The position numbers were made by a program, and so were the translations under genes. A DNA stretch of 5,243 nucleotides from an uncultured Bacteroidota bacterium (GTDB lineage Bacteria > Bacteroidota > Bacteroidia > Bacteroidales > SZUA-534): contig CALABN010000254.1 in assembly GCA_937885735.1 (NCBI GenBank), positions 1-5,243 on the forward strand. Reading direction: 5' to 3'. This document shows positions 1 through 5,243 of this stretch, piece by piece; position 1 is the first letter of the stretch, and the number at the start of each line of letters is the position of its first letter. The notes under the pieces were generated by a model, which was not told the origin of the DNA, searched no databases, and worked only from the letters and a program-made list of their open reading frames with translations.

Positions 1-359
1 TCGCGGGCTTTGAGGAGGCCGCAGGGCTCCCATTCGTAGGAGACGCTCACGGGGACGATGTGCATGGTGTCGAGTGCCGAGACGGGGTTGCTGCGGTCGC
101 CGCTTGCGGCAATCATCTTTATCAAGGCGGGGTCGGTATGGTCGAGGCCGTCCTTGGTGCCCAACCACACATAGCCCAACCTGTCCTGATAAATGCTCTG
201 CACCGACGACTGCGACAAGCCAGCCTCTGTTGTCAACTTGCCAATGCGGTAGTCGGAAATGGTTCCACTAAATACATTGGCCGAATTTGCCACTGCCGGC
301 ATAAGCAACAACACTCCCATTGCAATGCTTGCCAATATTCGCCTTTTAATTTGATTCAT
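1..359 (-). CDS. Chimeric partial ORF: hybrid two-component sensor N-terminus joined in frame to acyltransferase interior
   Basis: The frame opens at the ATG on 359-357 and stays open for 119 codons to the window edge, so no stop is seen. Residues 1-27 form a signal peptide (basic MNQIKRR, hydrophobic core to about residue 23, then ANSA). Residues 37-71 read like the first propeller repeat of Bacteroidetes hybrid two-component sensors, with GLSQSSVQSIYQD and GYVWLGTKDGL; these sensors detect glycans in the periplasm and control polysaccharide loci. From about residue 73 the expected NRYDG-type continuation is missing. Instead HTDPALIKMIAASGD and IVPVSVSYEWEPCGLLKAR match, from memory, the interior of the Bacteroidetes 1-acyl-sn-glycerol-3-phosphate acyltransferase family, a membrane-lipid enzyme. 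The acyltransferase N-terminus and its HxxxxD region are absent. By hand count GC is about 48% for 158-359 and about 64% for 1-140. A functional protein is unlikely; a misassembly or recombination junction is the best explanation. Open frame: firm. Sensor part: fairly firm. Acyltransferase part: good, from remembered family sequences. Confidence 0.75.
   Translation of the reverse strand, partial: MNQIKRRILASIAMGVLLLMPAVANSANVFSGTISDYRIGKLTTEAGLSQSSVQSIYQDRLGYVWLGTKDGLDHTDPALIKMIAASGDRSNPVSALDTMHIVPVSVSYEWEPCGLLKAR
141..157. other. Probable chimera junction (short shared sequence)
   Basis: On the minus strand this stretch encodes the KDGL-D segment where sensor-like sequence gives way to acyltransferase-like sequence. 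Sensors of this type commonly have GTKDGLNR here, and the acyltransferase commonly has a GRAKDG-type segment before its conserved interior. Both parents could therefore share a run of identical bases coding for AKDG/TKDG. Such a shared word is enough for a short-k-mer assembly misjoin or a microhomology-mediated deletion. The exact breakpoint cannot be fixed without both parent genes. Confidence 0.5.
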
Positions 360-471
360 AATAAAGATGTGTATATCCCCTGATGCCCCAATCATTTATA
401 TCGATATTTATTACACTAACATTCAATATCCTACAACACATATTCACCCTCATCAACATATTTCAACATTG

Positions 472-502
472 CAAAAATAAAAAAAATGAAAAATCTTTGC
501 AA
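472..502 (-). promoter_or_regulatory. Candidate promoter for the leftward gene
   Basis: Read on the minus strand, 479-472 is TATTTTTG, an exact match to the Bacteroidetes -7 element TAnnTTTG. A TTG (502-500) lies 20 bp upstream, the usual distance for the -33 element. Transcription would begin near 465, leaving a leader of about 105 nt before the ATG at 359. The upstream element lies inside the palindrome at 497-512, so a bound repressor should block it. Motif match seen; promoter activity inferred. Confidence 0.45.
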
Positions 503-512
503 CCGATTGCAA
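497..512. promoter_or_regulatory. LacI-family operator candidate
   Basis: TTGCAACCGATTGCAA is a 16-bp near-perfect inverted repeat (14 of 16 positions symmetric) with a CG step at its exact centre (504-505). Even-length palindromes with central CG are typical LacI-family operators, where the hinge-helix leucine wedges into the CpG step. The adjacent regulator has a leucine at residue 56, where LacI has its wedge leucine. The site overlaps the upstream elements of both divergent promoters, so autoregulation and control of the leftward gene are plausible. No equally good copy was found before the glucuronidase, SDR or uxuA genes. Confidence 0.55.
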
Positions 513-539
513 TATTTATTGCAAAAAGATTTACATTTG
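506..539 (+). promoter_or_regulatory. Candidate promoter of the lacI-type gene
   Basis: TACATTTG at 532-539 matches the Bacteroidetes -7 element TAnnTTTG exactly. The best -33 candidate is ATTG at 506-509, with 22 bp between; this is slightly long and one base off TTTG. The start site would be near 545, giving a leader of only about 20 nt before the ATG at 568. No comparable -7 match was seen in the next three intergenic gaps, so this could be the main promoter for the downstream genes as well. Confidence 0.5.
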
Positions 540-567
540 CAAACACCATTATGGACATTTGGCAAAA

Positions 568-1581
568 ATGAACAACGTAACCATATACGACATAGCAAAG
601 GAACTAGGCATATCGGCCTCAACTGTGAGCCGTGCGCTGAACAACATAAACGTCACCAACGACGCGACACGCCAAAAAGTGATAGAGTGCGCCGAAAGGC
701 TCGGCTACCGCAACAACCCGTTTGCGACAAGCCTTCGCAAGCAATCGACCAACACAATAGGCGTGATTGTGCACAAACTGGACAGCCTTTTTGTGTCGTC
801 GTTCTTGAGCGGGGCCGAAAAGTCGGCATCGGCACGCGGATACCAACTAATCATAGTACAATCGTTTGAGGACGTGAACAAGGAAAAGACCAACGCAAAG
901 ACGATGCTCGAAAAGCGTGTTGACGGGCTTATGGTTGCCGTTGCCAAAAACAGCGACACGGTGGCACACTTCAAGCCGTTTGTCAATTTTGGCATACCTC
1001 TCGTGTTCTTCGACCGAATAAGCACCGAACTCGACTGCGTTGGATTTACAATAGACAACTACTCGGCCTCCTGCAAAATGGCGCAACATCTTGTAGAGCA
1101 AGGCTGTAAGGAAATTGTGCACGCAACCATTGAATCGACAAATATGGTGTATCGCGAACGCGAACGCGGATTCAACGATACGCTTGAAAAACTCGGCATA
1201 AGGCACAGAACCGTGTATATGCCCGACATAGACTTTGAATCGGGCAAGGACCTTGCCTATCAACTCAAAAACGAAGACAAGATGCCCGACGGCATTTTCT
1301 TCAGCAACGATATGTCGGCTACAGGTTTCATTTCGGGCGCACAGGAACTGGGGCTTGCCGTTCCAGACGACGTGGCCGTGGCTGGATTCAACAACGACAT
1401 AACAAGCCGAATTGTCACTCCAAACCTGACCACAATCGACTATCCTGCCAACGAACTCGGCTCCCTGACGACCAACTACATAATAGACCACCTTCAAGGC
1501 ATAAACAACCTGAACGTGACAAACCAGGTTGTATTGAAATCGGAACTAATTATAAGAAATTCAACAAGAAAGAAATCATAA
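568..1581 (+). CDS. LacI-family transcriptional regulator, probably of glucuronate/glucuronoxylan use
   Basis: This 337-residue DNA-binding repressor has the standard family length. Residues 4-24 (VTIYDIAKELGISASTVSRAL) are the LacI helix-turn-helix. Residues 50-59 form the hinge, with Leu56 at the position of the operator-wedging leucine of LacI. Residues from about 62 (TIGVIVHKL) to the end form the periplasmic-binding-protein-like sensor domain, including VDGLMVAV, PLVFFDRI, DGIFFSNDMSATG and the VPDDVAVAGFNND segment typical of the family. The ATG at 568 puts the helix-turn-helix at the usual distance from the N-terminus; an in-frame TTG nine bases upstream would add only three residues and is less likely. 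The gene is first in a same-strand series with GH67, SDR and uxuA genes, so its ligand is plausibly glucuronate or a downstream uronate intermediate; the ligand is inference. A palindromic operator candidate lies upstream, suggesting autoregulation. Family very sure; exact regulon unproven. Confidence 0.95.
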   Translation: MNNVTIYDIAKELGISASTVSRALNNINVTNDATRQKVIECAERLGYRNNPFATSLRKQSTNTIGVIVHKLDSLFVSSFLSGAEKSASARGYQLIIVQSFEDVNKEKTNAKTMLEKRVDGLMVAVAKNSDTVAHFKPFVNFGIPLVFFDRISTELDCVGFTIDNYSASCKMAQHLVEQGCKEIVHATIESTNMVYRERERGFNDTLEKLGIRHRTVYMPDIDFESGKDLAYQLKNEDKMPDGIFFSNDMSATGFISGAQELGLAVPDDVAVAGFNNDITSRIVTPNLTTIDYPANELGSLTTNYIIDHLQGINNLNVTNQVVLKSELIIRNSTRKKS

Positions 1582-1628
1582 TCAAAATAAATAATCGGAA
1601 TAAACTTTACCACTAAACAACATTGAAT

Positions 1629-3728
1629 ATGAGGACAAAAAGACTACAACTCGCAGTGGCGCTTGCTTTAGGAATCATCACAGCAGGTTGCTCTGGCAAC
1701 AGCGCCACATCACCTTCCGACGGGCACCTACTCTGGTTCCAGTCGCTACAGGCAGGCAAACCAGCGCCATTCAAGGCATCAACCCTGGAAATTGCGCAGT
1801 ACAACATTGACAAATTCTGGAAAGGCGACAAAAACGTGACCCTCACCTTAAACGGAAGCAAAGCAGAAAACCTCGGCAACGACGGCTTCTGCATCGACTT
1901 TTCTTCTAAAAACATTATCATAAAGGCAAATACAGAGATTGGCCTTTTGTACGCATCTTACGAACTCATACGCCTTCAGGAAACTGGCGGACTAGAATCG
2001 GCAACCGGCAAGATTACCAGCGTTCCCGATTTTGAGAATCGCGTGCTGAACCACTGGGACAACCTCGACGGCACCATTGAACGCGGTTTTGCCGGCAAGT
2101 CGCTTTGGGACTGGGCCACAATCGACACCGCCAACATTGAGGCCAACAGCATTGTATATGCCGAATACGCACGTGCCAACGCATCGGTGGGCATCAACGG
2201 AACTGTGCTGAACAACGTCAATGCCAACGCCGACATCCTCACTCCGGAATACCTGGCAAAAGTGAAGACTCTTGCCGACATTTTCCGCCCTTACGGGCTG
2301 AAAGTGTACCTGTCACTGAACTTTGCATCGCCAAAGCACCTTGCAGGATTGTCAACTTCCGACCCTCTGGACAAGGACGTGATAGACTGGTGGAAGACAA
2401 AGATTGACGAGATTTACGCCAGAATCCCCGACTTTGGCGGATTCCTTGTAAAGGCCAATTCCGAAGGGCAGTCGGGACCACAGGACTACGGTCGCACACA
2501 CGCCGACGGTGCCAATATGATAGCCGACGCGCTGAAGCCTCACGGCGGAATTGTTATGTGGCGCGCCTTTGTGTACAACGCTCAAAGCCCCGACCGTGCA
2601 AAACAGGCTGTTGAAGAATTCACCCCACTCGACGGGCAATTCCGCGACAACGTGCTCATACAAATAAAGAACGGGCCTGTCGATTTTCAGCCTCGCGAAC
2701 CGTTCAGCCCGCTGTTCGGACAGTTTGAAAACACACAGGCAATGGTGGAAGTTCAGATAACGCAGGAATACCTGGGACACGCCAACCACCTTGTGTTCCT
2801 TCACCCAATGTGGAAGGAATGCCTCGACTCCGACACCTACCAAAAGGGCAAAGGCTCGACTGTTGGCGCCATTACCGAAGGAAAGATTATGGCTTACAAG
2901 CACACAGCCATTGCGGGTGTGAGCAATGTGGGCAACGACATAAACTGGTGCGGTCACCATTTTGCGCAAGCAAACTGGTACGCTTTCGGCCGTATGGCCT
3001 GGAACTCATCGCTGTCGTCGGAACAAATTGCCGACGAATGGCTGAAACAGACATTCTCAAAAGACGAAAATTTCATTGAGCCTGTAAAAAAGATGATGCT
3101 CGCATCGCGTGAAGCAAACGTGCATTATGAAATGCCTCTCGGTCTGCACCATACTTTCAAGGGCCCCGACCACTACGGACCAGGCCCGTGGGACCGCTCC
3201 ATACGCCCCGACTGGGAACCTGCCTACTATCACAAGGCATCGAAAGACGGACTCGGATTCGACCGCACGCATAACGGCTCGGACGCCGTGGCACAATACC
3301 ACGAGCCTCTGTGCTCTATGTTCAACTCGCCAGAAACCTGTCCTGAAGAACTGATTCTGTGGTTCCACCACCTGCCTTGGAATTTCAAGATGAAAAGCGG
3401 ACACACGCTGTGGAACGAACTATGCTACACATACCAATCGGGCATCGACGAAGCCCGCTCGTACATAGACATTTGGAACTCGGTGAAAGACTATGTTGAC
3501 GAAAGCAGATTCAACGACGTGGCCGTGAAACTCGAGCGTCAGGCAAAAGATGCAATATGGTGGCGCGACGCAACCCTGCAGTATTTCCAGCAATTCTCTG
3601 AAATGAGCCTGCCAGCCGACTGCACGCCGTTCCAACAGCCACTCGACAGCCTGATGAGATTCAGAATGGGCATCACAAACTATGAGAATCCAAAGATTGA
3701 AAGTCTTCCCGATTTTTCATTGAAATAA
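1629..3728 (+). CDS. aguA: GH67 alpha-glucuronidase, predicted lipoprotein
   Basis: This 699-residue enzyme matches the full length of glycoside hydrolase family 67. The family removes D-glucuronate or 4-O-methyl-D-glucuronate from the non-reducing-end xylose of xylo-oligosaccharides, by inversion. The N-terminus (MRTKR, hydrophobic stretch, then ITAGC with Cys21) is a lipoprotein signal, so the enzyme probably sits in the periplasm or on the outer membrane; Thr at -3 makes the lipobox a little weak. An N-terminal domain (about 30-135) is followed by the barrel domain (about 136-450) and the C-terminal domain. The three catalytic carboxylates are visible: Glu279 in KANSEGQ (acid), Asp352 in NGPVDFQ and Glu380 in QITQEYLG. 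Their spacings of 73 and 28 residues equal those of the Cellvibrio japonicus enzyme (E292, D365, E393). The ATG at 1629 is preferred over an in-frame TTG six bases upstream. It follows the regulator by 47 bp with no promoter of its own seen, so cotranscription is likely. No truncation or frameshift is visible. Confidence 0.96.
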   Translation: MRTKRLQLAVALALGIITAGCSGNSATSPSDGHLLWFQSLQAGKPAPFKASTLEIAQYNIDKFWKGDKNVTLTLNGSKAENLGNDGFCIDFSSKNIIIKANTEIGLLYASYELIRLQETGGLESATGKITSVPDFENRVLNHWDNLDGTIERGFAGKSLWDWATIDTANIEANSIVYAEYARANASVGINGTVLNNVNANADILTPEYLAKVKTLADIFRPYGLKVYLSLNFASPKHLAGLSTSDPLDKDVIDWWKTKIDEIYARIPDFGGFLVKANSEGQSGPQDYGRTHADGANMIADALKPHGGIVMWRAFVYNAQSPDRAKQAVEEFTPLDGQFRDNVLIQIKNGPVDFQPREPFSPLFGQFENTQAMVEVQITQEYLGHANHLVFLHPMWKECLDSDTYQKGKGSTVGAITEGKIMAYKHTAIAGVSNVGNDINWCGHHFAQANWYAFGRMAWNSSLSSEQIADEWLKQTFSKDENFIEPVKKMMLASREANVHYEMPLGLHHTFKGPDHYGPGPWDRSIRPDWEPAYYHKASKDGLGFDRTHNGSDAVAQYHEPLCSMFNSPETCPEELILWFHHLPWNFKMKSGHTLWNELCYTYQSGIDEARSYIDIWNSVKDYVDESRFNDVAVKLERQAKDAIWWRDATLQYFQQFSEMSLPADCTPFQQPLDSLMRFRMGITNYENPKIESLPDFSLK

Positions 3729-3827
3729 TCAACAAACACTTATGGCGCATTCTATAAAATCTATCGAAATCAATTAATAGACACATCTTATAAAACATCG
3801 ATTTAAAACATTTAAAAATATTCAGAA

Positions 3828-4652
3828 ATGAGCAACAATCAGATTTTCAGCATCGAAGGCAAAGTTGCCGTAGTTACAGGCGGTGCTGGCGTTTTGGGCG
3901 GAAGCATAGCAAGGCACCTTGTTGAACAGGGCGTGAACGTGGTGGTGCTTGGCCGTCACAAAGAAAACATCGACGAGAAGGTGAAGGAACTTGAACAGAT
4001 TGGCAAAGGCCAGGTTATGGGCGTTGTTTCGGACGTGCTCGACATCGAGAAACTGAAGGCCACCCGTGCCGAACTTGAAAGCAAATGGGGCCACATCGAC
4101 ATTCTTGTAAACTGCGCTGGTGGCAACGTTCCTGGCGCCACTATCCCCGACGACAAATCGGTTTTCGATATGAAAATCGAGGATTTTGAGAAGGTGACCA
4201 GCATCAATATGAACGGCACTGTATATCCGTCAATCATCTTTGGCGAATCAATGGCAAAGCAAGGCAGTGGAAGCATCATCACCATTTCGTCAATGGCATC
4301 GTTCTCGGCCATAACACGCGTTTTGGGCTACACCGTGGCAAAGCACGGAATTGACGGTTTCACTCAATGGCTTGCACAGGAAATGGCCATAAAGTTCAGC
4401 GAGAAGATTCGTGTCAACGCAATCGCTCCTGGATTCTTCATTGGCAACCAAAACCGCGCATTGCTCATCAATCCTGACGGCTCGCTCACCGAACGTAGCA
4501 AGAAGGTGATTGCCCGCACTCCAATGCGCCGTTTCGGCGACATCACCGAACTGAACGGTGCCGTGCAGTTCCTCTGCTCTGAAGCATCATCGTTCATAAC
4601 TGGCGTGGTTCTGCCTATCGACGGCGGTTTCAGTTCGTTTAGCGGGGTATGA
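3828..4652 (+). CDS. uxuB: SDR-family D-mannonate oxidoreductase (fructuronate reductase)
   Basis: This 274-residue cytoplasmic short-chain dehydrogenase most likely reduces D-fructuronate to D-mannonate with NAD(P)H. The nucleotide-binding motif is TGGAGVLGG (17-25), the variant seen in SDR-type mannonate oxidoreductases such as Bacillus subtilis UxuB/YjmF, rather than the usual TGxxxGIG. Also visible are NCAGG (95-99), Asn127, Ser155 and the catalytic pair Tyr168/Lys172 in YTVAK, followed by the conserved NAIAPGFF segment (197-204) and the C-terminal FITGVVLPIDGGF. The placement directly before uxuA supports this substrate over a generic sugar dehydrogenase. It is unrelated to the longer mannitol-dehydrogenase-type UxuB of Escherichia coli that does the same step. 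The 99-bp gap upstream is AT-rich and shows no promoter element or terminator that I can defend, so readthrough from the glucuronidase gene is plausible. SDR fold certain; substrate strongly supported by motif variant and neighbours, but not proven. Confidence 0.88.
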   Translation: MSNNQIFSIEGKVAVVTGGAGVLGGSIARHLVEQGVNVVVLGRHKENIDEKVKELEQIGKGQVMGVVSDVLDIEKLKATRAELESKWGHIDILVNCAGGNVPGATIPDDKSVFDMKIEDFEKVTSINMNGTVYPSIIFGESMAKQGSGSIITISSMASFSAITRVLGYTVAKHGIDGFTQWLAQEMAIKFSEKIRVNAIAPGFFIGNQNRALLINPDGSLTERSKKVIARTPMRRFGDITELNGAVQFLCSEASSFITGVVLPIDGGFSSFSGV

Positions 4653-4655
4653 TTT

Positions 4656-4729
4656 ATTTAGGATTTAGGATTTTACATTATATTGGTTCTAGGCACTAGG
4701 TTCTAGTGCACTATGCTCTAGGTTCTTTT
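4656..4729. repeat. Degenerate heptanucleotide repeats in the uxuB-uxuA gap
   Basis: Two heptads ATTTAGG (4656-4669) lead into ATTTT, then after a short spacer a second cluster begins at 4685: GGTTCTA, GGCACTA, GGTTCTA, an 8-mer GTGCACTA, then TGCTCTA and GGTTCT. Both clusters share a core of T-[TC]-T-A-G-G with 7-bp period. CTAG occurs four times between 4689 and 4722 and only rarely elsewhere in the window. The gap is 143 bp (4653-4795). Role unknown; slipped-strand remnants or a small intergenic repeat family are possible. Confidence 0.6.
4693..4709. repeat. Perfect 7-bp inverted repeat (hairpin) within the heptad cluster
   Basis: GCACTAG (4693-4699) and CTAGTGC (4703-4709) are exact reverse complements separated by GTT. 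In RNA this could form a short hairpin with a three-base loop. The bases after it (4710-4722) are mixed and not U-rich, so it does not look like a standard intrinsic terminator. It might attenuate transcription or stabilise the upstream message, but it could equally be a by-product of the repeats. Confidence 0.5.
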
Positions 4730-4795
4730 ACAACAATTCAGAATTTACAAAAAAAACGTTAAATCCTGCATCCATTACTTTTTAACTTTATCAAA

Positions 4796-5243
4796 ATGGC
4801 ATTAGAAAAAACTTGGCGCTGGTTTGGGTTCAACGACCCAATCACGCTCGACAACTTGGTGCAAATGGGTGTTGAAGGCGTTGTTACGGCCTTGCACCAC
4901 TTGCCTATCGGCGTTGTCTGGGAAAAAGACGAAATAATGAAGGTGAAAAACGCCATTGAGGCCAAAGGCCTTCGCTGGTCGGTTGTGGAAAGCCTGCCTG
5001 TAAGCGAGGCCATCAAGACTTGCAGTGCCGACCGCGACCTTCATATCGAAAATTACAAGAAATCGTTGCAGAACCTTGGCGAATGTGGCATCGACACTGT
5101 CTGCTACAACTTTATGCCTGTACTCGACTGGTCACGCACATCGCTCACATACAAGCACCCTGGCGGTGGCGAAGGCCTGTATTTCGACTTCACCACATTT
5201 GTGGCTTGGGACTGCTACATCCTGAAACGTCCGAACGCCGAAA
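4796..5243 (+). CDS. uxuA: Mannonate dehydratase UxuA, 5' part (runs off the window)
   Basis: Mannonate dehydratase converts D-mannonate to 2-keto-3-deoxy-D-gluconate in the cytoplasm, the last step before the KDG kinase/aldolase branch. The visible 149 residues line up almost without gaps with the start of E. coli UxuA: WRWFGFNDP (7-15), VTALHHLP (30-37), WSVVES (61-66), TVCYNFMPVLDW (101-112) and ILKRP (142-146). The family is about 350-400 residues, so more than half, including most metal-ligand residues, lies past the edge. The ATG at 4796 gives the expected N-terminus MALEKTWRW; its leader (CTTTATCAAA) has no purine-rich ribosome site, usual in Bacteroidetes. It lies 143 bp after the SDR gene on the same strand. 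TAACTTTA at 4783-4790 resembles a -7 element but ends in A and is too close to the start to trust. No defect is visible. Confidence 0.95.
   Translation, partial: MALEKTWRWFGFNDPITLDNLVQMGVEGVVTALHHLPIGVVWEKDEIMKVKNAIEAKGLRWSVVESLPVSEAIKTCSADRDLHIENYKKSLQNLGECGIDTVCYNFMPVLDWSRTSLTYKHPGGGEGLYFDFTTFVAWDCYILKRPNAE

Noticed and set aside
60..383. 107-codon open frame on the plus strand
   Set aside because: It is opposite the minus-strand sensor/acyltransferase frame, which has recognisable motifs and a signal peptide; this one has none.
486..869. 127-codon open frame on the plus strand overlapping the start of the regulator
   Set aside because: Out of frame with the helix-turn-helix of the regulator and begins within the promoter/operator region; the product is basic and without a known motif.
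847..1497. 216-codon open frame on the minus strand
   Set aside because: It lies wholly antisense to the clear LacI-family gene, with a composition that follows from the codon pattern of that gene, and it has no recognisable domain.
2352..2969. 205-codon open frame on the minus strand
   Set aside because: Antisense to the GH67 barrel including its catalytic motifs; no recognisable family and no promoter or leader.
3742..3777. 11-codon mini-ORF (ATG to TAA) in the gap before the SDR gene
   Set aside because: Too short and in an AT-rich gap where such frames arise by chance; no sign of a leader peptide mechanism.
3797..3802. ATCGAT palindrome as an operator for the SDR gene
   Set aside because: Symmetry barely extends beyond the six bases and it does not resemble the TTGCAA-type site upstream of the regulator.
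4693..4722. Possible intrinsic terminator after the SDR gene
   Set aside because: The 7-bp hairpin is not followed by a run of U, and uxuA continues in the same pathway and direction.
4783..4790. Possible promoter -7 element (TAACTTTA) for uxuA
   Set aside because: The final G of TAnnTTTG is missing, no TTTG lies at the right distance upstream, and it is only 5 bp from the start codon.

Overview
The window looks like a piece of a Bacteroidales genome, perhaps Prevotella-like or another gut or rumen xylan degrader. The grounds are the TAnnTTTG-type promoter elements, AT-rich leaders without clear Shine-Dalgarno sequences, a Bacteroidetes-style sensor N-terminus, a lipoprotein glycoside hydrolase and the codon use. 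The genus is an inference.

From about position 568 to the right end, four genes lie on the + strand: a LacI-family regulator (568-1581), a lipoprotein GH67 alpha-glucuronidase (1629-3728), an SDR-type D-mannonate oxidoreductase/fructuronate reductase (3828-4652) and the first 149 codons of mannonate dehydratase UxuA (4796 to the edge). Together they describe glucuronoxylan side-chain salvage. GH67 removes (4-O-methyl-)glucuronate from the ends of xylo-oligosaccharides outside the cytoplasm. After isomerisation by a uronate isomerase that is not in the window, fructuronate is reduced to mannonate by the SDR enzyme and dehydrated by UxuA to 2-keto-3-deoxygluconate. The LacI-type protein is the obvious candidate controller.

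The left edge (1-359, minus strand) holds an open reading frame that runs off the window. Its first ~70 residues look like the secreted N-terminus of a hybrid two-component sensor (signal peptide plus the first beta-propeller repeat). Near residues 68-73 it changes, in frame, into what looks like the interior of a Bacteroidetes 1-acyl-glycerol-3-phosphate acyltransferase. GC content jumps from about 48% to about 64% at that point. This is a chimeric gene, and either an assembly misjoin or a real recombination; it is the most unusual thing here.

The 208-bp divergent region (360-567) has good candidates for one promoter in each direction. A LacI-type palindrome with a central CG (497-512) overlaps both upstream promoter elements, and the hexamer TTGCAA occurs five times in 74 bp. 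The SDR-uxuA gap holds degenerate 7-bp repeats rich in CTAG. I found no RNA gene, CRISPR array, insertion sequence or clear intrinsic terminator, and no convincing new multi-gene system: apart from the chimera and the regulatory details, this is a recognisable glucuronate-utilisation locus.
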